NCBI GenBank assembly: GCA_964606405.1
Contig: CAZSGH010000007.1
Span: forward strand, 10,608 to 74,607
DNA: 64,000 nt
Source of the DNA: GCA-002282575 sp964606405
Lineage (GTDB): Bacteria > Pseudomonadota > Gammaproteobacteria > Thiomicrospirales > Thiomicrospiraceae
Reading direction: 5' to 3'
This document shows, piece by piece, positions 9,142 through 16,919 of the stretch (positions are counted from its first letter, which is position 1; each line of letters starts with the position of its first letter). A program made the translations under genes and the position numbers. The notes under the pieces are model-generated. The model worked only from the letters and a program-made list of their open reading frames with translations. It had not been told where the DNA came from and ran no database searches.

Positions 9142-10256
9142 TGAAGCACTTAATTATTACAGGTATTCGCGGGATACCTGCCTCGCATGGTGGCTTTGAA
9201 ACCTTTGCTGAGAATTTAGCGCTTTATTTGGTAGATAAAGGTTGGCAAGTCACCGTTTATTGTCAAGAGAGTAAGGCAGAACGTGACGGCGTGAGTGAAA
9301 GCAATTGGCGTGGTATTCGACGGATTCATATACCTGTAGCGAGTGAAGGCGCTAAAGCAACGGTCTTATTTGATTTTCTATCGGTTAAACATGCAATGAC
9401 GCAGCAGGGACTTATTCTAACGCTAGGTTATAACACCGCGCTGTTTAATCTTGGCTTCCGTATAAAAGGTAGATATAACCTAATTAATATGGACGGTATT
9501 GAGTGGAAACGCGATAAGTGGACTTGGTATGAAAAAGCTTGGTTGTACTTCAATGAGCGCGCGGGCTGTTTAATCGGAAACCATTTAATTGCAGATCATC
9601 CAGAAATAAAGAATCATTTAGTTACTCGTGTTGATGATGATAACGTTACGATGATCCCTTATGGTGCAAGGCGGGTATCGGATGCTGACGTTTCATTACT
9701 AACGCGATATGACATTCAGCCGAAGAATTATGCAATAGTAATAGCGCGACCTGAACCAGAAAACTCTATTTTAGAAATTGTACAAGCTTTCTCACAAAAA
9801 AAGAGATATCACCAACTTGTCGTTTTAGGAAAATACGATCCTTCCAATCTGTATCATGCTTTAGTAATGTCGGTCGCCAGCGATGAAGTTAAATTTATTG
9901 GCGCTATTTACGATCATGATGTCTTAGATGCGTTACGGTTTTATGCATCCTGTTACGTGCATGGACACACCGTTGGTGGAACCAATCCATCATTAATTGA
10001 AGCACTTGGAGCTGCTCAAGCGGTAATTGCGAACGATAATCGTTTTAATCGTTGGGTCGCTGGTGAAGAAGCAGAGTATTTTGATAATGAACAAGATTTA
10101 TCTGAGCTTTTAGATCGCTTATTGATAGATACTAACAAGTTAGAATATATGTCTCAAGCTTCATTGCATAGATATGAAGCCTTATTCACTTGGCAACTTA
10201 TTTTGGAACAGTATGAACAGCTGCTGCTGAAGTGGATAAAGCCCGAAAGATATTAA
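9141..10256 (+). CDS. Glycosyltransferase with DUF1972 domain (GT4/rhamnosyltransferase-like)
   Basis: The N-terminus ITGIRGIPASHGGFETFAE is the signature of the DUF1972 N-terminal domain found in many capsule and O-antigen glycosyltransferases. The C-terminal half has the GT1/GT4 donor fold, including HGHTVGGTNPSLIEALGA, where the Glu contacts the nucleotide-sugar ribose. The 371-residue length is normal. The start codon shares a base with the upstream stop (TAATG), so translation is coupled. Some characterised family members transfer rhamnose; the donor here is unknown. Confidence 0.87.
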   Translation: MKHLIITGIRGIPASHGGFETFAENLALYLVDKGWQVTVYCQESKAERDGVSESNWRGIRRIHIPVASEGAKATVLFDFLSVKHAMTQQGLILTLGYNTALFNLGFRIKGRYNLINMDGIEWKRDKWTWYEKAWLYFNERAGCLIGNHLIADHPEIKNHLVTRVDDDNVTMIPYGARRVSDADVSLLTRYDIQPKNYAIVIARPEPENSILEIVQAFSQKKRYHQLVVLGKYDPSNLYHALVMSVASDEVKFIGAIYDHDVLDALRFYASCYVHGHTVGGTNPSLIEALGAAQAVIANDNRFNRWVAGEEAEYFDNEQDLSELLDRLLIDTNKLEYMSQASLHRYEALFTWQLILEQYEQLLLKWIKPERY

Positions 10257-10268
10257 AAGAGAAAATCC

Positions 10269-11609
10269 ATGAAATCTAGCAAAATTCTGTCAATTACCTT
10301 GGCTCGTTTCATTGATATTGTTTCGATCATGGTAGTGGGCTGGTTGTTGATGCCGAATAGTGTTTCCAGTAACTTACTAACCATTTATGGTTGGTCTATT
10401 TTTGCTGCGGTAATCGCTTCAACATTGGTTTTCCCAGTTTTTTCGGTGTATGGCTCGTGGCGTGGCATGAGGTTGTTGCGCTTATTAAGACAAGTATTAT
10501 TTGCTTGGACGAGTGTGGTGCTGATTGTTGCAACGCTGTTTTTCTTGTTTAAAGTGGGTGAGCAGGTTTCACGCTTTTGGCTATTGGCTTGGTGGTTTTC
10601 GACACTCATGATGATGTGGTCAGCTCGGGCGGTTGTGTACAGCTTGCTGGGTTATATGCGTAAAACTGGCGCAAATCACAAGCATGTGATGCTATTAGGT
10701 GACACACAAGCGTGCGACAGAATAAAAAAACAGGTATTAGCGCGACCTTATGCAGGTTATGAAGTAAATAAAACCATGACGCTGTCTGAAATGGATCAGC
10801 TCAAACAAGGCTTGTCTGGCTTTGATGAGTTGTGGTTATTGTTGCCCTTGTCTCAGGCATCGCATATTGAGCAGATATTACAGCACCTTAACCAATGTAT
10901 GGTGAATGTGCGCTGGTTGCCGGATGATTCTGCGTTGTTGTCTGTATGGCAATCACCTAAAGACTTATTGGGTATGACAGCACTTGATTTACGTGTATCT
11001 CCTATGTCCGAACCTGCTAATTTGATATTGAAATCCTTAGAAGATAAGTTGGTAGCGCTCATTATTTTGTTGCTGATTAGTCCATTAATGTTGGTATTAG
11101 CATTAGGGGTTAAATTGACCTCGCACGGACCCATTTTTTATCGTCAACAGCGGCATGGTTGGAATGGCGATTCGTTTGACGTGCTTAAGTTTCGTAGTAT
11201 GGTCGTTCATCATGAACAAGATGGTCAGGTAACACAAGCAAAGCAAGGTGATGCGCGGATTACCTCGTTTGGTGCCTTTTTGCGTCGCACGAGCATGGAT
11301 GAGCTACCGCAGTTTTTTAATGTGCTCAAGGGCGATATGTCGATTGTTGGGCCGCGACCACACGCGGTTGCCCACAATGATTATTACAGCGAACAAATCG
11401 ATGGCTACATGCTTCGCCATAAAATGAAGCCTGGTATTACTGGCTGGGCGCAAGTGAATGGTTGGCGCGGTGAAACCGATACACTAGATAAAATGCAAAA
11501 ACGCGTTGAATATGATCTCTGGTATATCGAACACTGGTCGTTATGGCTGGACATTAAAATCATCATCATGACTATCTTTAAGGGGTTTGTGCATAGTAAT
11601 GCAAGGTAA
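10269..11609 (+). CDS. Undecaprenyl-phosphate sugar-1-phosphate transferase (polyprenyl glycosylphosphotransferase)
   Basis: A 446-residue protein of the WcaJ/PssY type: four N-terminal membrane helices, a middle nucleotide-binding-like domain from about residue 140, another membrane helix near 260, and a C-terminal bacterial sugar transferase domain. The catalytic region shows FDVLKFRSM, RRTSMDELPQFFNVLKGDMS and IVGPRPHAV. It starts repeat-unit synthesis by placing the first sugar-1-phosphate on undecaprenyl phosphate at the cytoplasmic face. It is the last gene of the glycan locus. WcaJ-type members use UDP-glucose, but the sugar is not determined by what can be seen. Confidence 0.9.
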   Translation: MKSSKILSITLARFIDIVSIMVVGWLLMPNSVSSNLLTIYGWSIFAAVIASTLVFPVFSVYGSWRGMRLLRLLRQVLFAWTSVVLIVATLFFLFKVGEQVSRFWLLAWWFSTLMMMWSARAVVYSLLGYMRKTGANHKHVMLLGDTQACDRIKKQVLARPYAGYEVNKTMTLSEMDQLKQGLSGFDELWLLLPLSQASHIEQILQHLNQCMVNVRWLPDDSALLSVWQSPKDLLGMTALDLRVSPMSEPANLILKSLEDKLVALIILLLISPLMLVLALGVKLTSHGPIFYRQQRHGWNGDSFDVLKFRSMVVHHEQDGQVTQAKQGDARITSFGAFLRRTSMDELPQFFNVLKGDMSIVGPRPHAVAHNDYYSEQIDGYMLRHKMKPGITGWAQVNGWRGETDTLDKMQKRVEYDLWYIEHWSLWLDIKIIIMTIFKGFVHSNAR

Positions 11610-11706
11610 GTGATTTTCATAAACTCAGTTAAGCGATATTTGATTCGGTGTGGGGTGGAGTGTCAACCCATATTCGTACAAGGGTTGGTTAATATACCCC
11701 AAGTTT

Positions 11707-11724
11707 ATAGCCAGAAACGGCTAT
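11707..11724 (+). terminator. Candidate terminator after the polysaccharide operon
   Basis: Stem ATAGCC/GGCTAT around the loop AGAAAC, followed by TTTCGATTT. It is short and only moderately T-rich, but sits about 100 bp after the last glycan gene and just before the accessory DNA. Confidence 0.4.
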
Positions 11725-11732
11725 TTCGATTT

Positions 11733-12134
11733 CTAAGTCATCATGATCTGTTTTGCGCAGTACAGATCACATGACACGCTAAAAACCACCAAAAAATCAT
11801 AATTTATTGATTTTTTTATGAATTGCAGGTAATAAAAAAGCCACTCTGAAGTGGCTTGATTTAAATGTCTGGTGGAGGCAGGGGGAGTAATTGACGTCTG
11901 ATAGAAGTTGGTATCGAGTAAGTATTTACCATTCATCACGACTGCCCGTTGGTAGCTTACAGGGTCAATATTCTTAAAAGCTGTTACTTGGTATGCACCA
12001 AAGTCAATCAGGTTGTCGCCATCATTAGTTGCGATTTGTTTATCTTCTATGATGTCAATTTTGCCTAACGACTTGATTGCCTGCATTAGCTGACTGTAAA
12101 TGTCATCTTGAACAGTGAGGGTCAAAGTGTGCAT
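11733..12134 (-). CDS. VapB-like antitoxin remnant fused to truncated PIN toxin and ssrA-site sequence
   Basis: The first ~63 residues look like a small antitoxin (MHTLTLTVQDDIYSQLMQAI...). Residue 67 then begins MNGKYLLDTN, the typical start of a PIN-domain VapC toxin with the first catalytic Asp. Right after DTN the frame runs into the ssrA-like att copy (11870-11888) and its terminator hairpin, which encode the meaningless tail. I read this as a toxin-antitoxin operon whose toxin was cut off by the insertion or excision junction. The antitoxin part may still be expressed; the fused tail is unlikely to be functional. Confidence 0.45.
   Translation of the reverse strand: MHTLTLTVQDDIYSQLMQAIKSLGKIDIIEDKQIATNDGDNLIDFGAYQVTAFKNIDPVSYQRAVVMNGKYLLDTNFYQTSITPPASTRHLNQATSEWLFYYLQFIKKSINYDFLVVFSVSCDLYCAKQIMMT
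11838..11888 (-). repeat. Third, most degenerate copy of the ssrA 3' end (old att site with terminator)
   Basis: A hairpin AAGCCACT-CTGA-AGTGGCTT (11838-11857) followed by a 19-bp stretch at 11870-11888 that matches the ssrA 3' end with one substitution. The arrangement is the same as at 13491-13545 and at the true ssrA end (24866-24919). About 50 bp of A+T-rich sequence before each hairpin is also related. It marks the outer left boundary of the accessory region. Confidence 0.75.
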
Positions 12135-12280
12135 TTTTGTTTATCCCTCTTGGGTTAGTTGCTGAATTATACCATTCGATTGAGACATGTAGTCATATTT
12201 TCCAGAGCACATGCCACGCTTTGATCTACAAGGAATAGGGTGGAATGGTGATGCGCTCGCCCAGCAGAGAAGCTTGCGCG

Positions 12281-12442
12281 ATGAATGGTAAGCGTTACCT
12301 GCTGGATACCAACGCAATTGTTGCGGCTTCTGCAAAAAACAGTAGTGCCACACTCGTTACAGCAGACCATAGGCTGGCTAATGATGCGAGTGGTTGGGTT
12401 GTTTTTCCGATTAACTCGCTAACTGTATCCGTAAGCCCATAG
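12281..12442 (+). pseudogene. PIN-domain (VapC-like) toxin remnant with internal deletion
   Basis: The 53-codon frame joins the start of a PIN toxin (MNGKRYLLDTNAIVAA, first catalytic Asp) directly to the end of one (SATLVTADHRLA, C-terminal acidic motif). The middle ~80-90 residues of a normal ~130-residue VapC are missing. It lies on the opposite strand from the truncated copy at 11936. The last codons run into the 3' end of the antitoxin gene on the other strand. It cannot fold as an intact nuclease. Confidence 0.6.
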
Positions 12443-12481
12443 CCTGAACAACTTTAAATACCGTTGTGAATCTGGGTTGTT
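12397..12481. repeat. 85-bp direct repeat, copy 1 (3' end of the HigA-like gene)
   Basis: This stretch, covering the stop and last ~23 codons of the antitoxin gene, recurs at 13075-13159 with about two substitutions and no length change. Confidence 0.85.
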
Positions 12482-12713
12482 TGCCCGTACTCAATGCCTT
12501 GTACAAACTTTCTCGACCTAAGCCAGTGGTATTTGCTATTTTAGTCATGCCGACAGAACGTGCCGCAATCGCTAAAGCATCTATAAAGAAGTCAGGATCG
12601 TTTTCTTCTAACGCGGCTTCTAGGTAAGACTTTACTTGTTCGGGTGTCTGTAGGTAATCTGCTGTGTCGTAAGGCGCAGAGTCGTAGGTGCGTGATGTTG
12701 TCATTTTAGCCAT
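12411..12713 (-). CDS. Addiction-module antidote protein (HigA-like, HTH)
   Basis: A 100-residue DNA-binding antitoxin of the putative addiction module antidote family that pairs with Gp49-like toxins. A Xre-like helix-turn-helix spans about residues 55-90 (VGMTKIANTTGLGRESLYKALS). It follows the toxin gene with a 13-bp overlap, the toxin-first order seen in HigBA systems. It should neutralise the toxin and repress the shared promoter upstream of 13000. An 85-bp copy of its 3' end lies at 13075-13159, upstream of the operon. Confidence 0.88.
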   Translation of the reverse strand: MAKMTTSRTYDSAPYDTADYLQTPEQVKSYLEAALEENDPDFFIDALAIAARSVGMTKIANTTGLGRESLYKALSTGKQPRFTTVFKVVQAMGLRIQLAS

Positions 12714-13000
12714 TCCTTAACCAGTGCAATATCGTTAGTCTGAGTCTTTTTACTGCCCACAATCATCAGCAGCAGAATTTGTTCGTTTTCCTGAGTGTAG
12801 TAAACACGCCAACCTTCACCGACATCAATGCGTAGTTCCCATAGATTCTCTGCTAGCTGCTTATGGTCGCCAGCATTGCCTTTCGCTAAACGGTCGATGC
12901 GGACAGTAATTCTACTGACGGCATTAGTGTCCCGAATCTTAGCTAAACGCTCATCAAAAGGGATAGAGCCATCGTCTAATATGAGTTTACGTATATTCAT
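12701..13000 (-). CDS. RelE/ParE superfamily toxin (phage Gp49-like, HigB type)
   Basis: A 99-residue protein with the fold signature of Gp49-like addiction-module killer proteins: DAVSR-like helix (NAVSRITVRIDRLAKGN), then NLWELRIDVGEGWRVYYTQENEQILLLMIVGSKKTQ, the conserved beta-sheet core, and KxQxxDI at the end. Such toxins generally act as ribosome-dependent mRNA nucleases. It is the first gene of the toxin-antitoxin operon. It lies in the remnant element between two ssrA-like sites, and probably helps keep that remnant in place. Confidence 0.88.
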   Translation of the reverse strand: MNIRKLILDDGSIPFDERLAKIRDTNAVSRITVRIDRLAKGNAGDHKQLAENLWELRIDVGEGWRVYYTQENEQILLLMIVGSKKTQTNDIALVKEWLK

Positions 13001-13074
13001 GGTTTTAGTTTACAGTAGTATCCAGTTAGATACAATTTTTTAAGTCTGACAGACGGACAAACAGCTAGGTCAGA

Positions 13075-13159
13075 GGTTGTTTTTACGATTAACTCGCCAA
13101 CTGTATCCGTAAGCCCATAGCCTGAACAACTTTAAATACCGTTGTGAATCTGGGTTGTT
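13075..13159. repeat. 85-bp direct repeat, copy 2 (orphan antitoxin 3' end)
   Basis: A near-identical copy of 12397-12481 lying 75 bp upstream of the toxin start. The rest of the antitoxin gene is absent here, so this is the trace of a second toxin-antitoxin copy that was mostly deleted, or of a local duplication. Confidence 0.85.
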
Positions 13160-13171
13160 GACAATAAAACT

Positions 13172-13326
13172 AGGAGGCACCTCTAAAAACTTAATAGGTA
13201 GGAAGTTTGAAGGAAGGGGTTGCTTAAAATAGCATGTAAGGTATTGATAAAACCCCTTCCTTCAGCTAAAAAATAAAATTGGGCAATCTAAAAATGAGCG
13301 AAGCGAGGTTTTTAGAGATTCCCTAG
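13172..13326 (+). repeat. Dispersed intergenic repeat, family 1
   Basis: The element has outer ends CCTCTAAAAA and TTTTTAGAGATTCC, an internal inverted pair GGAAGGGGTT/AACCCCTTCC, and a terminal hairpin around AGCGAAGCGAGG. Its right half closely matches 25479-25541, and partial relatives lie at 29809-29908 (inverted) and 44330-44400. It has no coding capacity. The size and inverted ends suggest a MITE-like or REP-like element. Confidence 0.65.
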
Positions 13327-13490
13327 GGTGGTCAAAATTGGACGCTGATTAACATCATGGGGTTTTCACACACTTCAGGATAAATACCATGTTGTGATAA
13401 AACCAAATCCGTGTTATTGAATCTAAAGAAATACGATGATGCGCTAAAAAACGATAACTCATTGATATTTATGTTTTACAGACAACAAAA

Positions 13491-13545
13491 AAGCCACTCT
13501 GAAGTGGCTTGATTTGAATGTCTGGTGGAGGCGGGGGGAGTTGAA
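13491..13545 (-). repeat. Middle copy of the ssrA 3' end: left att site of the 11.4-kb element
   Basis: Hairpin AAGCCACT-CTGA-AGTGGCTT at 13491-13510, then 23 bp (13523-13545) identical to the ssrA 3' end at 24897-24919. The shared block covers the tRNA-like acceptor arm and the CCA. Together they bound the element carrying the integrase. The copy includes the terminator region, so each insertion duplicates both the ssrA tail and its downstream sequence. Confidence 0.88.
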
Positions 13546-13590
13546 GTATATTGATTTATTTGGATTTTATTGGGTTTGTTTGGTTTTACA

Positions 13591-13610
13591 CCCCCAAATA
13601 TACCCCCAAA
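13591..13610. repeat. Integrase arm-type repeat, left copy
   Basis: CCCCCAAATATACCCCCAAA occurs here, 45 bp inside the left att copy, and again at 24758-24777 just upstream of the integrase start. A 20-bp exact match at both ends of an integrative element fits arm-type integrase or excisionase binding sites. Confidence 0.6.
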
Positions 13611-13740
13611 AATCTATGCTAGAGATAATCAATAGATAATAACCAAACCTACAATTCCGACTTTCTTAACGCGTCATATGGCGCAATCAACACCACTCTT
13701 TGCCATTTTATTGTATGAGTGAACATATCACAAGCAAGTC

Positions 13741-14028
13741 CTAACTTGGCAACCCCACCTCATCAACATAATTCTGAATGACTGCTAACCCTTCTCTTGG
13801 GTCAAATCCCATCCCCTTGCAATACCAAACAAACTCAATCAAATCTAGTCGCCGCTGACCTGTCTCGATTTTGCAGACGAACGAATGCGGCGCGTCAATA
13901 ATTTTAGCGACTTCACGCATCGTAAGCTGTTTAGTCTCTCGCTGTTTGCAAAGCCAATCCCCTAGGATCGAACTTTCCTTTGAATAAAGTGATTTTTTCA
14001 TCGTACCGATTTTAGGCACAAGCCTCAT
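13741..14028 (-). CDS. Xre-family regulator, possible controller of the restriction-modification gene
   Basis: A small HTH protein. The domain runs from GDWLCKQRETKQLTMREVAKIIDAPHSFVCKIETGQRRLDLIEFVWYC, a classic Xre fold with recognition helix near SFVCKIETGQ. The frame is open to 14055. However, a 19-bp palindrome at 14029-14047 abuts the ATG at 14028, and a promoter-like TTGTTT...AATAAT with the second palindrome in its spacer would start transcription near 14060. That favours ATG 14028, or ATG 14001. It is divergent from the MmeI-like gene, the usual position of a C-protein-type controller. A phage-type repressor of the element is the alternative. Confidence 0.78.
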   Translation of the reverse strand: MRLVPKIGTMKKSLYSKESSILGDWLCKQRETKQLTMREVAKIIDAPHSFVCKIETGQRRLDLIEFVWYCKGMGFDPREGLAVIQNYVDEVGLPS

Positions 14029-14047
14029 TGTTTCTAATTCAGAAACA
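14029..14047. promoter_or_regulatory. Palindromic operator, copy 1
   Basis: TGTTTCTAATTCAGAAACA has perfect seven-base arms around AATTC. An identical copy starts 46 bp away at 14075. It lies directly before the Xre ATG at 14028. Confidence 0.75.
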
Positions 14048-14074
14048 AAATTCAATTAGCATCTGCTATTATTC

Positions 14075-14093
14075 TGTTTCTAATTCAGAAACA
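14075..14093. promoter_or_regulatory. Palindromic operator, copy 2
   Basis: Identical to the palindrome at 14029-14047. It lies between a TTGTTT and an AATAAT/TAATAG on the minus strand, where a bound repressor would block the Xre promoter, and about 40 bp upstream of the restriction-modification start codon. It probably mediates joint control of both divergent genes. Confidence 0.72.
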
Positions 14094-14132
14094 AAAACTC
14101 TGCATTAAGCAGTAGATAAAGGATGAAAAGCT

Positions 14133-16919
14133 TTGGCTAACACTATTGACATAAAAGAAGTGCGTCGAAAATTAACAAAATTTGCACATGATTATCACGA
14201 TGCTTGGGATGAGAAAGGCGAAGCACAGCGGTTTCAGCTAGATTTTTTACAGTGCTTTGGTATTTCTGGGCGGCTTGCCAATTCTTTTGAAAAAAGGATT
14301 AAAAACGCAAAAGGCAACACGGGCTTTATTGATGGTTATGTTCCTGATAAGTTACTGATTGAAATGAAGTCTCGTGATGTAGACTTGGATAAGGCATACG
14401 TTCAAGCCATAGAGTACGTGAATAGAATAGAACTTGATGGAGACATACCCCCTTATCTGTTGGTCTGCGATTTTGCTCACTTTAGGCTCTATTCATTGGA
14501 TAGCCTTAACGATTCCCCTGTATTAACTTGCAAACTAGAAGAACTGGCTGCAAACGCCGAACACTTTATGTTCTTGACCAGCAACCCAAAGTTAGAACTG
14601 AGGGATGAGCTGCCAGTCAATCAAAAAGCGGTTAAATCTATTACAGCATTGCACGACGCTTTGTATAACAATGGTTTTACGGGTAGGGAGTTGGAAGTAT
14701 TTTTAACGAGGCTTTTGTTTTGCTTATTCGCTGATGACACAGGCATATTTGGTGAAAAACAAATTTTCACTCGTTATTTGGCATCGACCAAAGCCGATGG
14801 TACTGACTTAAAAGGTGCATTAGAAACACTATTTGAAGAAGTGCTTAACATCCCCGAAAACAAGCGTCAAAAGGCATTAAGCGAACAAGTTAGTCAGTTT
14901 GCTTATGTTAACGGTGATTTGTTTAAGGAGCGATTCAGGCTGCCTGTATTTGATGGTGAATTGCGCGATAAGCTAATTGCCTGTGATGCTAATATTGATT
15001 GGAGCAAAATATCACCTGCCATTTTTGGTGCGATGTTCCAGTCGGTTTTAGAGACTCAACCTGCGACCAAAGAAGGCGAAACAGCACGTAAAGAGCTTGG
15101 AGCACACTATACCAGTGAGCGTAATATTTTGCGCCTCATAAACCCATTATTTATGGATGATTTTTGGCAAGAATTTCATGCGTTAGCCGCATTGGGCAAG
15201 TCTAAAAGACGGCAAAGTGACTTACAAAAGTTACATGACAGAATCGTCAAAATTCAAGTGTTAGACCCAGCGTGTGGTTGCGGTAACTTTTTGGTAGTGA
15301 CTTATCGTGAATTACGACGATTAGAGCACAATATTATTGCGTTGCTTCGTGGCAATGACGCTAACCATTCTATGAATGTGGATATACGTGTTTCCGTCAG
15401 TCAATTTTACGGTATAGAAATTGATGAAGCCGCTACGCATATTGCGCGTGTTGCCATGTACATTGCCGATGAGCAAGCGAATGAAGAAGCAAATGCTATG
15501 TTGGGCTTTAGCCGTCCAACTGTGCCTATTGCAGCGACGCCTAATATTGTTTGTGGCAATGCACTGCAAACCGACTGGCATAGTGTCTGTCCAAACGCCG
15601 ACTACATAATTGGCAACCCGCCGTTTATTGGTAAAAATTACCGCAATGAACAACAAGATGCTGATTTAGCCAAAGTATTTAGCAAAACTGAAGGCGTTAA
15701 CTCGATTCGCCTCTACAAAAGTCTCGATTTTGTTGCTGCGTGGCATTACACCGCCACCGCCTACATGAAACAGCACCCTAGTACCAAAACCGCTTTTGTT
15801 AGCACTAACAGTATCACCCAAGGTGAGCAAGTCGGCATTTTATGGCAACCGCTGTTAGATGCAGGTGTCCACATTCACTTTGCTCATCGAACCTTTAGTT
15901 GGACTAATGAAGCAAAAGGCAAAGCAGCGGTGCATGTGGTGATTATTGGCTTTTCCCTGCAAGACACGTCTAAGAAAACGCTGTTTATTTACGACGATAT
16001 TAAGGGCGAACCCCATGCGGTTGCAGCCAATAACATTAATCCTTATTTGCTCGATGCACCCAATGTGATGGTCACTGCTCGTGGTATTTCCATTTCGCCA
16101 AACGCGCCGATGATGACCAGAGGTAGCCAGCCAACCGATGGCGGCAATTTGCTGTTAAACCAAACAGAAAAAGACAACCTTATTCGTTTAGAGCCTCAGG
16201 CAGAGCAATACACTCATAATTTTTTAGGTGGTGATGAGTTTATCAACAACATTCCTCGTTATTGCTTGTGGTTGGTCGATTGTCCGCCGAATGAATTACG
16301 CGCCATGCCTCTGGTTCTAAAACGGGTTGAAGCGGTTAAGCAAATGCGGCTAGCTAGTAAGAAAATATCAACCCGTGAATGGGCAAACCGCCCGACTTTG
16401 TTTACTGAAAATAGACAGCCAACAGAAGGGCATTATTTAGCATTACCGCGTGTCTCTTCTGAAAATAGGTATTATGTACCAATTGCTTTTTTGGATTATA
16501 AAACTATTGTGAGTGATAGAATTCAAATTATTCCTAATGCCACACTCTACCATTTTGGGGTTGTAACCAGTGGTATGCATAACGCTTGGATGCGTGCCAC
16601 TTGTGGCAGATTAGAGAGTCGTTATAACTATTCAGTTAGCATTGTTTATAACAACCTTTCTTGGCCAACACCCACCGATAAACAAACCCAAGCGATTGAA
16701 CAAGCTGCCCAAGCGGTACTTGATGCGCGTGCTAAATACCCAGATTCATCACTAGCTGACTTGTACGACCCAAAGTCGATGCCGCCAGACTTAACCAAAG
16801 CACACAACAAACTAGACAAATCCGTTGATGCCGCCTATGGTTATAAAGGTGGAAAAAATGACAGCGAACGTGTTGCCTTTCTTTTTGATTTGTACCAAAA
16901 GCTACAGGTGATCGAATAA
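14133..16919 (+). CDS. MmeI-like single-chain (Type IIL) restriction-modification enzyme
   Basis: A 928-residue protein, close to the ~919 residues of MmeI. The N-terminal nuclease shows D68...E77-M-K79, the D-x(n)-ExK core seen in MmeI. A helical spacer follows, with GAHYTSERNILRLI near 323. The adenine methyltransferase has motif I VLDPACGCGNFLV (377-389) and motif IV NPPFIGK (495-501), then a target-recognition region (about 620-850) and a short C-terminal helical part. In the family one protein both methylates one strand and cuts about 20 bp from its site. The start is TTG at 14133, preceded by AAAGGATG. It is divergent from an Xre regulator and directly abuts an unknown gene. No separate methyltransferase is needed. 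All key catalytic residues are present. Confidence 0.92.
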   Translation: MANTIDIKEVRRKLTKFAHDYHDAWDEKGEAQRFQLDFLQCFGISGRLANSFEKRIKNAKGNTGFIDGYVPDKLLIEMKSRDVDLDKAYVQAIEYVNRIELDGDIPPYLLVCDFAHFRLYSLDSLNDSPVLTCKLEELAANAEHFMFLTSNPKLELRDELPVNQKAVKSITALHDALYNNGFTGRELEVFLTRLLFCLFADDTGIFGEKQIFTRYLASTKADGTDLKGALETLFEEVLNIPENKRQKALSEQVSQFAYVNGDLFKERFRLPVFDGELRDKLIACDANIDWSKISPAIFGAMFQSVLETQPATKEGETARKELGAHYTSERNILRLINPLFMDDFWQEFHALAALGKSKRRQSDLQKLHDRIVKIQVLDPACGCGNFLVVTYRELRRLEHNIIALLRGNDANHSMNVDIRVSVSQFYGIEIDEAATHIARVAMYIADEQANEEANAMLGFSRPTVPIAATPNIVCGNALQTDWHSVCPNADYIIGNPPFIGKNYRNEQQDADLAKVFSKTEGVNSIRLYKSLDFVAAWHYTATAYMKQHPSTKTAFVSTNSITQGEQVGILWQPLLDAGVHIHFAHRTFSWTNEAKGKAAVHVVIIGFSLQDTSKKTLFIYDDIKGEPHAVAANNINPYLLDAPNVMVTARGISISPNAPMMTRGSQPTDGGNLLLNQTEKDNLIRLEPQAEQYTHNFLGGDEFINNIPRYCLWLVDCPPNELRAMPLVLKRVEAVKQMRLASKKISTREWANRPTLFTENRQPTEGHYLALPRVSSENRYYVPIAFLDYKTIVSDRIQIIPNATLYHFGVVTSGMHNAWMRATCGRLESRYNYSVSIVYNNLSWPTPTDKQTQAIEQAAQAVLDARAKYPDSSLADLYDPKSMPPDLTKAHNKLDKSVDAAYGYKGGKNDSERVAFLFDLYQKLQVIE

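Larger units (their letters stand above)
11870..13522. mobile_element. 1.65-kb remnant of an earlier ssrA-inserted element
   Basis: This stretch is bounded by two ssrA-like att copies (11870-11888 and 13523-13545) and has no integrase. It contains a truncated VapBC, a second internally deleted PIN gene, a complete HigBA-type pair and an orphan antitoxin end. It reads as the decayed remainder of a first insertion, kept next to the later element, perhaps by the remaining toxin-antitoxin pair. Confidence 0.65.
13001..13740. other. 740-bp gene-free stretch between remnant TA module and the Xre gene
   Basis: It holds the presumed toxin-antitoxin promoter, the orphan antitoxin 3' end (13075-13159), a family 1 repeat (13172-13326), the middle ssrA-like att copy (13491-13545) and an integrase-arm-like repeat (13591-13610). 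I see no supportable gene in it. Confidence 0.7.

Noticed and set aside
12141..12370. Two overlapping minus-strand frames of about 70 codons
   Set aside because: They are shadows opposite the PIN remnant, with no start signal and biased composition.
13001..13740. Insertion sequence between the two ssrA-like sites
   Set aside because: No transposase or long terminal inverted repeats are present; the repeats are explained by the att copies and the family 1 element.
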